Source: Cocos nucifera (Eukaryota > Streptophyta > Magnoliopsida > Arecales > Arecaceae). Taken from it: a stretch of 64,000 nucleotides of DNA. The notes beneath the pieces were generated by a model. It saw only the letters and a list, made by a program, of their open reading frames with translations, did no database searches and had not been told where the DNA came from. The stretch spans positions 960,581-1,024,580 of the forward strand of contig QRFJ01000023.1 of assembly GCA_006176705.1 (NCBI GenBank), given 5' to 3'. The position numbers were made by a program, and so were the translations under genes. This document shows, piece by piece, positions 22,754 to 32,485 of the stretch. Position 1 is the stretch's first letter. Each line of letters opens with the position of its first letter.

Positions 22754-24890
22754 TCATTCTTTCATGGAATCTACAAAGCTCTTGAAATTCTTGTAGGAAG
22801 ACCCTCCTTCCTTGGTACACCTATTGGCAATGTCCTTCCACATTAAGGCCCTGGCCTTCATTTCCTCGTTCAAAAATATTTGGTCCACCTTCTCTTTGAT
22901 CTGCTCCCTTGGAACGAATCCTTTGTCATCAGGATCTATGCTCAAACCAGTCTTCCAAACATCACAAATATAGGTCCGGTTGAGGAACTGATCGGTGAAG
23001 TAAGGCCAGCAAAGAAAGGGGACTCCATTCTTCACCCCTTCCAATATTGAATTCCAGCCACAATGAGAAAAGAAGCAAGCAATGGAAGGGTGAGCCAGTA
23101 CCTGCTGTTGAGGAGACCATCCTACCAACATTCCCTGGCCTTTAACTCGATCTTGAAACCCATCTAACCAGGAATCATCTATCCCATCTGCGAGATCGTT
23201 TCTTACGACCCACAGGAATGGATGGCCAGAGAGTTCAAGCCCAAGTGCAAGCTCCTGGAATTGGTGCTGGTTGAAGACCGCTAAGCTTCCAAATGCCACA
23301 TAGATGACAGAGTTAGTAGGTCGCTCATCGAGCCAACTCATGCAGGTTGTATCCACTTGCCAGAAATGCCCAACTGCCTTTCCAATCTGTTGGCTCGTGA
23401 GTAATGGTCCAACAGGCAGTAAATTTGGAAAGAGGGTGAATGATGGTGACTCAAGGTCATAAAACGAGTTGCAAATGATTGTTTCAGCAAGCTTCATTGC
23501 TTGATTATCACTGATTACGAGCTTGAAGATGACTCTTCCTGCTTCGAGATCACCGGCACAATTCCATGGAAGTTGGCTGGTGTTCACAAATGGCATGCCA
23601 GGGCTCAGCTGGAATGTCTCACTCCTTTCCGGCATTCCTGCATCAAATGCAAATAGAAAAGATGCATGGTTGATGATTATTTTGTCATCCTGGAGCTTGT
23701 CCTCACATACTAGGATTTGTTTTTTTTTTTTTAAATCTTAAAAATGCATGCTATGTAAATGCAACCAGTTTCCCTAATGGAAGATACATCTCAATAACAC
23801 CTAAAATACTAAAGGAAACCAATGGTGACTACTAAGAATTACTACCGGAAGTTTGATCGATTTTTTTTTTTTTTTTCTCATTTTCTTTTTCTTTCTTTCA
23901 TCTTCATTAAAACACAACTGTTTCCTTCCATCAATTTGATTCCTGCTGATGTTCACAAGTAACAACTGCATATCATGTAAACCATATTAGTAAATCTTGT
24001 TCTCTACTTTTTGTTGGCAAAATCATCCACATAAGGTTTTGTATGATTTGGTTTTGCTCATGAATATCCTGAATAAAAAGCTGTTTACCTCAAGAAAACT
24101 TAACTAGTCAAAAGAGAGAGAGGGAGATAAAAGAAGAAAACATATGTGATCTTCAAAACTATTGCAATAAGAACACCTTTACGAATTATTGGTATGTGCT
24201 AATGTTTCACAAGGCTGATATATCAATTTATAATATTTTCATCCAAAAAAATTATAATATTGGTCAGGAGTAAATACATATTTCTGGGCTTTTTATCACT
24301 TCCCCCTACACTTTCCAAAAAGTTTAAATATTGAAAAGATTGATAAGTTGAATCACCATGCTTTGTTCTGCTGGTCGGAGAAAAATGAGCAAAAACCAAG
24401 TCTTACCATTAGCATCAATGATGCCATCCTGGATCAACTTGGGAATGTTCAGAAATAATGCAAGCACTGCAGTAGACGCAGGCCAAAAGGCAGCCGACCG
24501 GATGCCCATCTTTTGCGCCACTTCGAGAGCCCATCCCATGTTCCCATCGGCGATAACGCATGTAACCCGGTCACCTCCTGATGCGTTCACCCGTTCTATG
24601 AGCTCCTCCAAACACCGAGGCATGACGCTTAAGAAGCCTTTAGTCAACTTTCCGAGGTCATTATGGTTTTCTCCAGGTTCCAATCCATCCGGAAAGGAAA
24701 CCATGTGGATCCCTTCCACTCCGTCACCACCTTTCTGGGACAAGGAAGCAACAACACGGTCATGGTTGAACTCGGAATTGATGAATGTGATCTTGAAGCC
24801 ATGGGCAACCAAGGAGTGAGAGAGAGCTATCAAGGGAATGACATGGCCTTGCGCTGGATAAGGTATGATGATGGCATGAGGAGAACGCAT
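22754..24890 (-). CDS. UGT83A1: UGT83A1-like UDP-glycosyltransferase, two exons
   Basis: Family-1 enzyme moving a sugar from a UDP-sugar, usually UDP-glucose, to a small acceptor in the cytosol. Exon 1 is 24890-24407, exon 2 is 23637-22754. The 769-bp intron has a gt donor (aatg|gtaag) and an ag acceptor (gatgcag|gaatg), joining in frame within a Gly codon. The product is 455 residues, the normal family size. His16 in PYPAQGHVIPL and Asp115 in CVIAD are the expected catalytic pair. The 44-residue PSPG sugar-donor box runs 335-378, from W through HCGWNS (353-358) to the closing DQ, the Gln favouring glucose. It appears intact. The 83A subfamily assignment rests on overall sequence resemblance; the acceptor is unknown. 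Rice UGT83A1 acts on flavonoids and monolignols. The start is the first ATG of the N-terminal beta strand. Confidence 0.92.
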
Positions 24891-24973
24891 TGCTGCAAAT
24901 AGTTATAAACCGTTTCTTCTGCTCCGGCTGTCTGCTGGATACGAGGATAAACAGGCCTGGGCACCCCGGAAAC
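24891..24973 (-). promoter_or_regulatory. UGT upstream region shared with the gene-less second copy
   Basis: 84 bp between the start codon and the MITE. Read on the minus strand, the words gtttatcctcgta and gcagaagaaac recur at about 26150-26205 in front of no gene. It probably holds the 5' untranslated region. No convincing TATA box lies in it. Confidence 0.5.
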
Positions 24974-25334
24974 TAGGGATGGCAATGGATTAAATATGTC
25001 TGGCCAATATCTTATCCATCCCATAGTTAAAAACTTGTTGCCCACGATTGTCTTGGGTTAGGCCGGAAAAAATAGATGGTACGGGCTAGATCGGTTTGAA
25101 TCAAATAAAAAAATATATTATATAAATATTTTAAAATAACTATAATTTTGAAAAAAAAATTAGATTAAAATTATACTGATTTAAGTTTAGAGTAGAGCAT
25201 ATCATTATTAGGCGATCCAAAATTGCTTTGAATATTTTATCTAGAACTCGGAATCATTCTATATTTTAATCAGATAAAATCTCTCTCTTTCGGATAAGAT
25301 CTGACATCCAGTCAACTACAATGTACCATCCCTA
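24974..25334. mobile_element. hAT-like MITE, copy 1, at the UGT promoter
   Basis: 361 bp bounded by tagggatggcaat and the inverse ...ccatccct. There is no coding capacity. A related copy is at 26214-26533, with matching flanks, so both come from one insertion followed by duplication of the locus. The terminal sequence resembles hAT-type MITEs; an 8-bp TSD is not clear. Confidence 0.6.
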
Positions 25335-26035
25335 TCACAAACGGAGTATTAATGCATAAAAATTCTTCCAATGACACCATATTTTTGCATGATAAAGGCA
25401 CTGGGAGTCACCGAATCAGGCATCCAGGTAATTATTTTAGCACATCAATTTTATTTCTGGGTAATGGTGAGTCATTTTAAAAAATATCATATCTTCAGCA
25501 GGGAAGTGAGACAAGCATGCACGGAATACCGAGCGGCCGGCGGACCGGTGAAGTGGAATGTTCCTGTGGAATATGGAGAAGTATTCAACTTGAAAGGCAC
25601 ACGTCATGGCGTCATATCTTCTAGCTGATAACTTTTTTTATTTATTTATTTTTAAATAGAAAAAAAAAATCATGTCAGAGATAGGATAAGCCTAAACACT
25701 TCTTCTATTACGGAAAGAAAAGGTATCGTTTTTTTTTTTTTCAAGAAAAAAGACAAGATGCAGAAGAAACAAAAGAAACACAGTTAAGTACAGTTCCACC
25801 CAATATTTGATTCCATTTTCCTTTGAATTTTCCTCCACGATCGGTGCGCGTGCAGCCCGATCAGTTTGTTTGGTGTTGAAATTCGTTGGAATGGTGGTGG
25901 GGTGCCGGCTTTCCGTGCTTGAACAGGGAACCTTTCCTGATGCGTGTTGGACAAGACAATGCTTTAGGTATGCTTCGTTTTCCAAAAACTGGTAAATGGC
26001 CAATCTTTCCACACTGGTTCTAGCGCGTAGATGCA
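25335..26035. other. Duplicated UGT upstream region, no gene
   Basis: 25335-25490 matches 26534-26660 (shared gagtattaatgca and ttggcacatcaattttattt-type words). 25490-25990 matches the segment at about 37430-37980 beyond the CACTA element (shared tgtcagagat, caatatttgattccatttt). Short open frames here have no domain signature. Confidence 0.6.
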
Positions 26036-26213
26036 TGAATGCCTAACCAACCAAAGAAATATTTTATCATCACAACTGATCCAGTACGTACCATGATTTT
26101 TTCATGCCAAATGACCCAAAGAACTAGTTGTCCCAAACAATTGTATCCAGTTTCTTCTGCTCTCTCTCTATTTTTATGCCGGGTATGAGGATAAACGAGC
26201 CAAGGCACTGCAA
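26036..26213 (-). pseudogene. Gene-less second copy of the UGT locus
   Basis: 26037-26130 is related to sequence about 0.9 kb downstream of the intact UGT stop (21781-21870). Immediately after it, 26148-26213 is related to sequence just upstream of the UGT start (24900-24973). The whole UGT body is missing between them. This is best read as a tandem UGT copy that lost its coding region by deletion. Confidence 0.55.
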
Positions 26214-26533
26214 AGGATGGCAATCGATTGGTTATGAGTTGGGTTGGTTACTCGCCGCATAATTTAATACGCGATGTCCCCACCGCCTCGGATAAGAATG
26301 GATCAAGTAGAATAAATGGTGTGGATCAAATTGGATCAGATAAGATGGTTTGGATCCATAGGATAAAGAACTCATTATGCAATATTGCTCAAATTCGACA
26401 GAATCAGCTTCAAATATTTTATCTAGAATCCAGATCCATCCCAAGTTTTAATTTGGTTGAGTAAAATCCATTCCATTTGAATTGGATTGATTTGGATATT
26501 CCATAAATTGGCTACAATTAATTGCCATCCCTA
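26214..26533. mobile_element. hAT-like MITE, copy 2
   Basis: About 320 bp with ends aggatggcaat and attgccatccct. Same relative position and flanks as copy 1; internal sequence diverged. Confidence 0.6.
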
Positions 26534-27749
26534 TGAGTATTAATGCATTAAAGTCCTCTAGATGAAACCATATTTCTTACGTAATAACGAGACTAGAAAT
26601 CATTAAATTAGGTAATTATTTTGGCACATCAATTTTATTTTTAGGTTATAGTGAGTCATTTTAAGTAGAAATAATTATAAATTTTTTTTTTCAACTTTAG
26701 TCCAATTTCACTTACACATTCTATATTTTTTAAAAAGTATTAAACCGATCCTTCTAGTTATCAATATATTTCAATATAGTACATCTATTTATTTTTATTA
26801 ATGGAATGATATCATATGACTATCACATGATATCATTATTTTACAAAATGATGAAAATACCTTTATCTCCCTCTCCTCCCTCCTTCATCCCTCTTCTCCA
26901 ATTGATTCCCTCCTCTTCTATCGTCAACGTCCCTCCTTCCCTCTTCTCCACCCTTTTTTCTTTCCTCCTTACCCATTTCTCTTCCTCCATGATGGCTCTC
27001 TCCACCTTCGTCCTTTTCTCCTCATCCATTTCTCCTCCTTTAAGTCGTCCATAAACCATCTTCCTCCATGATGGCTTTCTCTATCTCCATCTTTTCTTGC
27101 TGGTAATCCATTCTTTTTTCTCTCCTTGCTCATCTCCATCTTCTTCTCCTCCTTGTTCTCCCACTTCTCCAATCCTTTCTTTGTCGGTGGCTCCTCTCTC
27201 CTTATCCACTTCTCTTACTCATCCTTTTCCTCTTTCAAGCCCACCCATGAGCTTTATTGCTCTATGATGTTCCCCTCTACATTTACCTCTTCTCATCGAT
27301 AATCCATCATCCTCCCTCTCATTTCTTCTCATCCATTTCTCCTATATTTCTTTTCCTTTATAGTGGCTCCCTTCATCTTCATCTATTTCGGTCTTCACCT
27401 CCTCTCCTTCCTCCTCATCCATTTTTCCTCCTCGTCCTTCTTCTCTTTTAAGCCACATATAAGCTGTACCCCTCCATGGTGGTCTCTTCTATCTCCATTC
27501 CTTCATCTCGGCAATCCATCCTTCCCTTTTTCCTTCTTTTCTATCTTCTCTTTCTTGTCCTCCTCCTCTTCCAACCTATTTTTTTCTGGCAACCCTTCTT
27601 CTCTCTTCCCCTTCATCCTCATCCACATTTTTTTCTCATCTTCTTTCTCCAAATCCATTCATAAGAAAGAGGCATTTCCACGCATTGAGAGAGAAAGCTA
27701 ACATTGTTTAGTGATAAGTGAATAACTGGATCATGTTGGAATATATCAA
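26534..27749. repeat. Spacer with a long pyrimidine-rich strand
   Basis: 26534-26660 continues the UGT-locus duplication. From about 26860 to 27670 the plus strand is almost all C and T (runs of ctcc, cttc, ttcatcc) with few purines. Apparent open frames on both strands have the composition expected of low-complexity DNA. The segment ends with caa at 27747-27749, the CACTA target-site duplication. Confidence 0.6.
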
Positions 27750-28095
27750 CACTACAGTGAAAATGATAAAAAGTGATACTACAAATGGTATTTTACGATG
27801 CTAATAAGCATCGAAAATAAGATTCACAATGCTTCAAAAAGCATTGTGAAAGCATCGCGTATGTAAGAGTGGAGACGAAAAGCGTCGACGCTTTTTAAAA
27901 GCATCGCAATATTTTCTAACGATGCTTTACAGCATCGTAAATTTAAATTTTATCGACAATTTTTAGCATCGTTGATAACAACACATCCTGCACTCTACCA
28001 AGACATTTTTAGAAGCATCGCCAGTTAAGTCACTAGCAATGCTTATAAGCATCGTTAATCAGTTCTATTAATGATGCTTATAAGCATCATTAATT
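27750..28095. repeat. CACTA-1 left terminal and subterminal repeats
   Basis: Inverted words such as cgatgctaataagcatcg, cgatgctttacagcatcg and caatgcttataagcatcg, each a 6-7 bp stem with a variable loop, occur about every 30-60 bases. In En/Spm such repeats bind the TNPA-type protein. Confidence 0.8.
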
Positions 28096-28339
28096 TTTTT
28101 AACAAAAAAATATAGATTTTATATATAAAAAAAATATAAAAAATTTTATATAAAATTATATCAATTATTAAAATATAAATATGTACAATCACCATCATTC
28201 ACACCAAAAGCAAACATCAATAGCAAATTTAACCAAAAGATATTATTTTAAATAAATAAAAATAAAGTACTAATCATCCATTACAATCAAGAGTTCAACA
28301 AACTAAAAGCATATAGAAAATATAAGACTACGATAAAAA

Positions 28340-29500
28340 TAAAATGATGTCAATCTGCAAGCGGATGGTCATTACTATCTCAACATGACGTGCCACCATC
28401 TCGATGGATGCCTGATGTGCCAGGAGCCTACGAGAAACATATAAAAAGCTTGATTTGCAAATCTATAAATAAAAATATATAGATCATTAAATTAATATAA
28501 AAATATATATTTAATAATATGTGTTTACCTGAGATGGGCCATACATCTCTAACAAAGATGTAAGCTGATCAATCTATCCCCTTATGGCCTGCATCTCGGT
28601 ATGGCTCTATCGCATCTCCTCCATCTCAGCGGCATGACTCTGTCTAATCTCCTATATCTCCACCTCGAGTCTGTGGACGCGTGAATCCTAAGCATTTGCT
28701 GCAGCATGCTATTTATATCTACTCACCTCAGATAACTGAATGGGGATGACTCCTACTCCATAACCCCTCACTCGACCGTAGTGCTTTGATCCCATCAACT
28801 CTATGAACACCTCGATCTTGGTATGGCTCTGCTGTATAGATGCTGTGGACTCGTCCTCACACTCTGTAATGAGAGAGGTAGTCCCTTTCTATATTTATTT
28901 TGAAAACAAGAGTTATACATTAATAGCTAACAAAATTAAACTAAAATCATTGTGTGAATAGAATATTAATAATGCTATATATATAAATCTCTCGACTCAT
29001 TCCAAATAAAAATACCATAATGAGTATGAGTCATCCGATAAAACTCTACTTTATTGGATTTTCTTCCATGCTCATCCACTTACATAAATAATTTTAATTT
29101 TAAGCAAATAGTTATAACAATTTTAAAAAAAATATGAGTATCATGATACAGACATGGTCTATGATATATAATGATATTAGTTATATAAATATTTTAATAT
29201 AAATATTATAAGTTAATTATGAAAGTTTAAGAAACATACAAACTTCTATCGGAGTCGTGCATAAGTCTTCGACCTTGATGTATGAGGAACAGACTGAGCT
29301 ACTCGTGCAGCTCTACTAATAGTAGAATAAGTCTATAAAATAAAGTAGAAAAGAATATTATATGTATAATATATAATATACAATATAAATTAATATTTTT
29401 ATAAAATATTTAAAAAAAAGATAATGAACCAATAATATATCTGTGCCCTCTTGGAGAATCAATAATGAACCAGCTCCATCCATTGATGAGGGGGTACATC
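28340..29500 (-). pseudogene. CACTA-1 second ORF, C-terminal part (Transposase_24-like)
   Basis: Minus-strand readings include IQQSHTKIEVFIELMGS at about 28800-28860 and a helical stretch with HAAEMEEMR at about 28610-28640. This is the pattern of the plant Ptta/En/Spm family (Transposase_24), the TnpA-like partner of TNP2. The reading has stops and intron-like AT gaps. The N-terminal part is not seen because the next CACTA begins at 29526. Confidence 0.5.
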
Positions 29501-29525
29501 AGGAGGATAATTTCTAGCAACTTTC

Positions 29526-29915
29526 CACTACTATAAAAAAGGATTACGGTAGCGGTTACACCCAAAAAACTGCTGCCATAGGCTACGGTAGTGATTTTCT
29601 AACCGCTGCTACTACGGCCGTCATCGTAGCTCTATGGCAGCGATTGTTGCAGCAGTTGTTAGAATCACTACCATAGATAGTCTATTGCAGCGGTTGTTAG
29701 AATTACTGCCATAGATAGTCTATTACAGCGATTTATAAATTACTACAATAGATTAATCTATAGCAGTGGTTATGTAACCACTATCATAGATAATTTATAG
29801 TAGCGATTTTTTAACCACTGTCATAGGTTTAGTATAGCGGTTGGCACCAAACCTATGACAACGGTTGGCACAGATATGGTAGCGATAATAAAATTACTAT
29901 CATAGATCTTAAATA
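29526..29915. mobile_element. Left end of a second CACTA family (CACTA-3) nested in CACTA-1
   Basis: Starts CACTACTATAAAAAAGG at 29526, preceded by ttc. It is followed by subterminal repeats of the type ctatggcagcggtt and its inverse aaccactaccatag. The same repeats open CACTA-2 at 47408. A right end for this copy was not found before 37364, so its far boundary is unknown. Confidence 0.7.
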
Positions 29916-30065
29916 ATTAAAAAAATAAAATTTTTATTTTTTATATATTTTATCTAATAAATATAAATATATAATATAAAAAAATATAATAAACATAAAA
30001 ATTATTCTGAAATGCTAAAATTTTATTATCGAATAAAATTTATTATAATATTTTTTTAAAAAATA

Positions 30066-31719
30066 AAATACATTAAAAGTCTTCTAAATCTACATCATCG
30101 TCATCGTCGTCGTCACCGAAAGTCAGAGTTAGAGTTGGAGTCGGAGCCAGAGTTGGAGCTGGAGCTAGAGCTAAGCATCGACATCATGTCTCTCACGATG
30201 CCCTCTAGATGAGATGCGCATTCCTCAGCTCGATCTGCCCGCATTACAGCATGATCTGCCCGTGCTAACGCCTCCTCAAACTCCTCCCGACTGAAGACAC
30301 CGGAAGTTTATGAGGAGACGCTCATCTCGGATCAGTAGCTCATCGATGTGTGTCCGAGCCTACATCGGATCCTTCCAGAGTGCTCAGATCCCAAGATCTA
30401 AGATAGATGGTCATGGAGCTTCGAAGTATCTGGGCCCTCACTCACGGGCGCATTTAACTGATCCTATAATTATAAATTAAAATAAAATTTTATAAGAAAT
30501 ATTATAATACTAATCATATATACTAATATATTTAATACTTATAAAAATATGCTCGATCACGATGTTCATCGGCCTGCTCGTCTTGTCCGTATGGCTAGAT
30601 TGGAAGATCTCGCTACGGTTGGACATCACTCCATCTCTCATCAGCTATAATAAAGAATAAATTTATCAGAAAGATGATAAAAAATATGAATTTAATTTAT
30701 TTAGTAAGATTTAGAATTAATTACCTCTCTATGCATACGACTGGCTATAGACTCCTGGCCTAGAGTGTGCGTATACTCCTAGGCTGCATGGTTCTTTCGA
30801 TTCTGACGGAAGATAGCCTAACAAATATTTAAATAAATAATAAATATTTAAAAATATTTAAATAAAATTTTAAGCATATTGAAAAATTTAAAAGTTAGAA
30901 ATTTTACCTCGAACTCTTGGCTCCTTCAGTGTCTAACCATCCTTTCCCATTGACTCGGAGGATAATCCTGTAGCCAGAAAATAAGCTCCTCCGAAGTATC
31001 TCATCGATGCTCGAGCCATCCTCTGTAGAGCTCGACCTTATAATCTCGGTATAACTCTCTGATCTTCTTCAGTCGGGTATCTCGAGCCCTATTATGATCG
31101 GAGAAGTCGTACCTTCTCTGCACAAATTTATCAAAAATCAGTTATAAAATTATTCTAATCAAACATATATAGTGTAAATATATAAAATGCATAAATATAA
31201 CTAAGATGCGCGTACTTATCCATATCTCCTCCCATACCCGATTCCTGATGGTAGCATCCATCAAACGTCAGTCTCTGGGCTCTACGGGAATGATGTCCGA
31301 CCGTCTCACAAGCACTCCAAAAAAGGAATGCATCTCTTGCGCGGTCTCCCCTACTGGCCTCTCCTCCGCATCATACTGCACCATTATCTGATGCTGGTGG
31401 TTCCACACGTGTGCCATACGTGTGGGACCATAAAATGTTCGGCTGAATGATGCACCTGCAATGCTAATACATTATGCAAATATATAAGTATACAAATACT
31501 ATATAAAAAATAAAATTATACTAATATAATAAAAAATATACACTCAGATGACTACAATGGTAGAGGCTCAACTGCTGATGGAGTAGATACTGGTGGTGAA
31601 GATCTCTAAGCAATCGATGTCGAGGTGGATGGAGTATGCTCCGACTGCTCCTCGAATGCTGAACTGCGCGTAACCCACCGAGGGACAGGAATGAAAGCTA
31701 GATGGCATTTCGGTGTCAT
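30066..31719 (-). pseudogene. CACTA-3 second ORF (Transposase_24-like)
   Basis: The minus-strand start at 31719 reads MTPKCHLAFIPVPRWV. Further exons include RTFYGPTRMAHVWNHQHQ (about 31380-31435), a block ending VWEEIWIS (about 31220) and KKIRELYRDYK (about 31050-31080), then a C-terminal acidic, Ser-rich tail near 30070-30170. CACTA-2 has a colinear gene at 47969-50228. Exons are separated by AT-rich introns. At least one stop (DWR region, about 31270) breaks it. Confidence 0.65.
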
Positions 31720-31779
31720 CATGATCTGTAACGTTAATAAACATTAATCAATATAACATCATGATATATCAAATTCTAT

Positions 31780-32400
31780 TCGCTCAGTAGCCGAGTCGGC
31801 TCCGTGCCTGAGATAACCGGCTCCATGCCTGAGACATCCGGCTAGGGTCCTCCCCCAACCGGCTCGATCATGATCCGAGCTAGCTCGATCGTGTGCCATC
31901 TGCTTGATCACTCTCTCTCTCTCTCTCTCCCTCTCTTGATCTATCTCATCGGCGACGGTAGCAAGATCGAACCCCTCCCTTCCAACTTTTTCATCTCTCG
32001 ATCTTCCTCTCTTCCTCTCTCGATCTCCCTTGCCGACGAGGTCGGACCCCATCCCTTCCTCTCTCACTCTCTCGATCTCCCTCACCGACAAGGCCAGACC
32101 TTATCCCTCCCAGTGATGCCGACGAGGCTGGACCCCCTCCCTCCCTCTCTTGCTCTCTTGATCTCCCACTCCCTCTTTCTCGATCTCCCTCGCTGGCGAG
32201 GCCAGACCCCCTCCCTCCCAATAATGGCGGCGAGGTCAGACCCCCTCCCTCTCAATGATGGTGGCGAGGCCGGATCCCTCCCTTCCTCTCTCAAGTATAG
32301 ATCCATTGGGTATTCAGGTTCGAATTCAGTACCGGTAATTAAAATTAGATTCGGATCTGAATATCCAGATTTCAATCCGAACTCAATCTGTTGACAGATC
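31780..32400. repeat. GC-rich, CT-repeat block replacing the TNP2 C-terminal exon
   Basis: Contains a (CT)n tract at about 31910-31935 and several degenerate copies of ggcgaggccagaccccctcc. The composition is unlike its AT-rich neighbours. In CACTA-2 the equivalent place (about 50330-50960) holds the DUF4216 region, which is absent here. Origin unknown; captured host DNA is one possibility. Confidence 0.6.
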
Positions 32401-32485
32401 TAGTCCACAGCTGTCAACATGGCACGGCCCAAGGCTACCGTCACGATATGACCCAAAAACTATGGCATGTAGATAATTATAATAT

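Noticed and set aside
24358..24902. Plus-strand frames opposite UGT exon 1
   Set aside because: They are shadows of the GC-richer coding exon; the minus strand encodes a complete family-1 glycosyltransferase N-domain.
26841..27172. Lys/Glu/Arg-rich minus-strand and Phe/Ser/Pro-rich plus-strand frames
   Set aside because: Composition follows the pyrimidine strand bias; no domain, no splice logic.
31759..32394. Open frames of 97-174 codons in the GC/CT-rich block
   Set aside because: Arise from (CT)n and ggcgaggcc repeats; the readings on both strands are low complexity.
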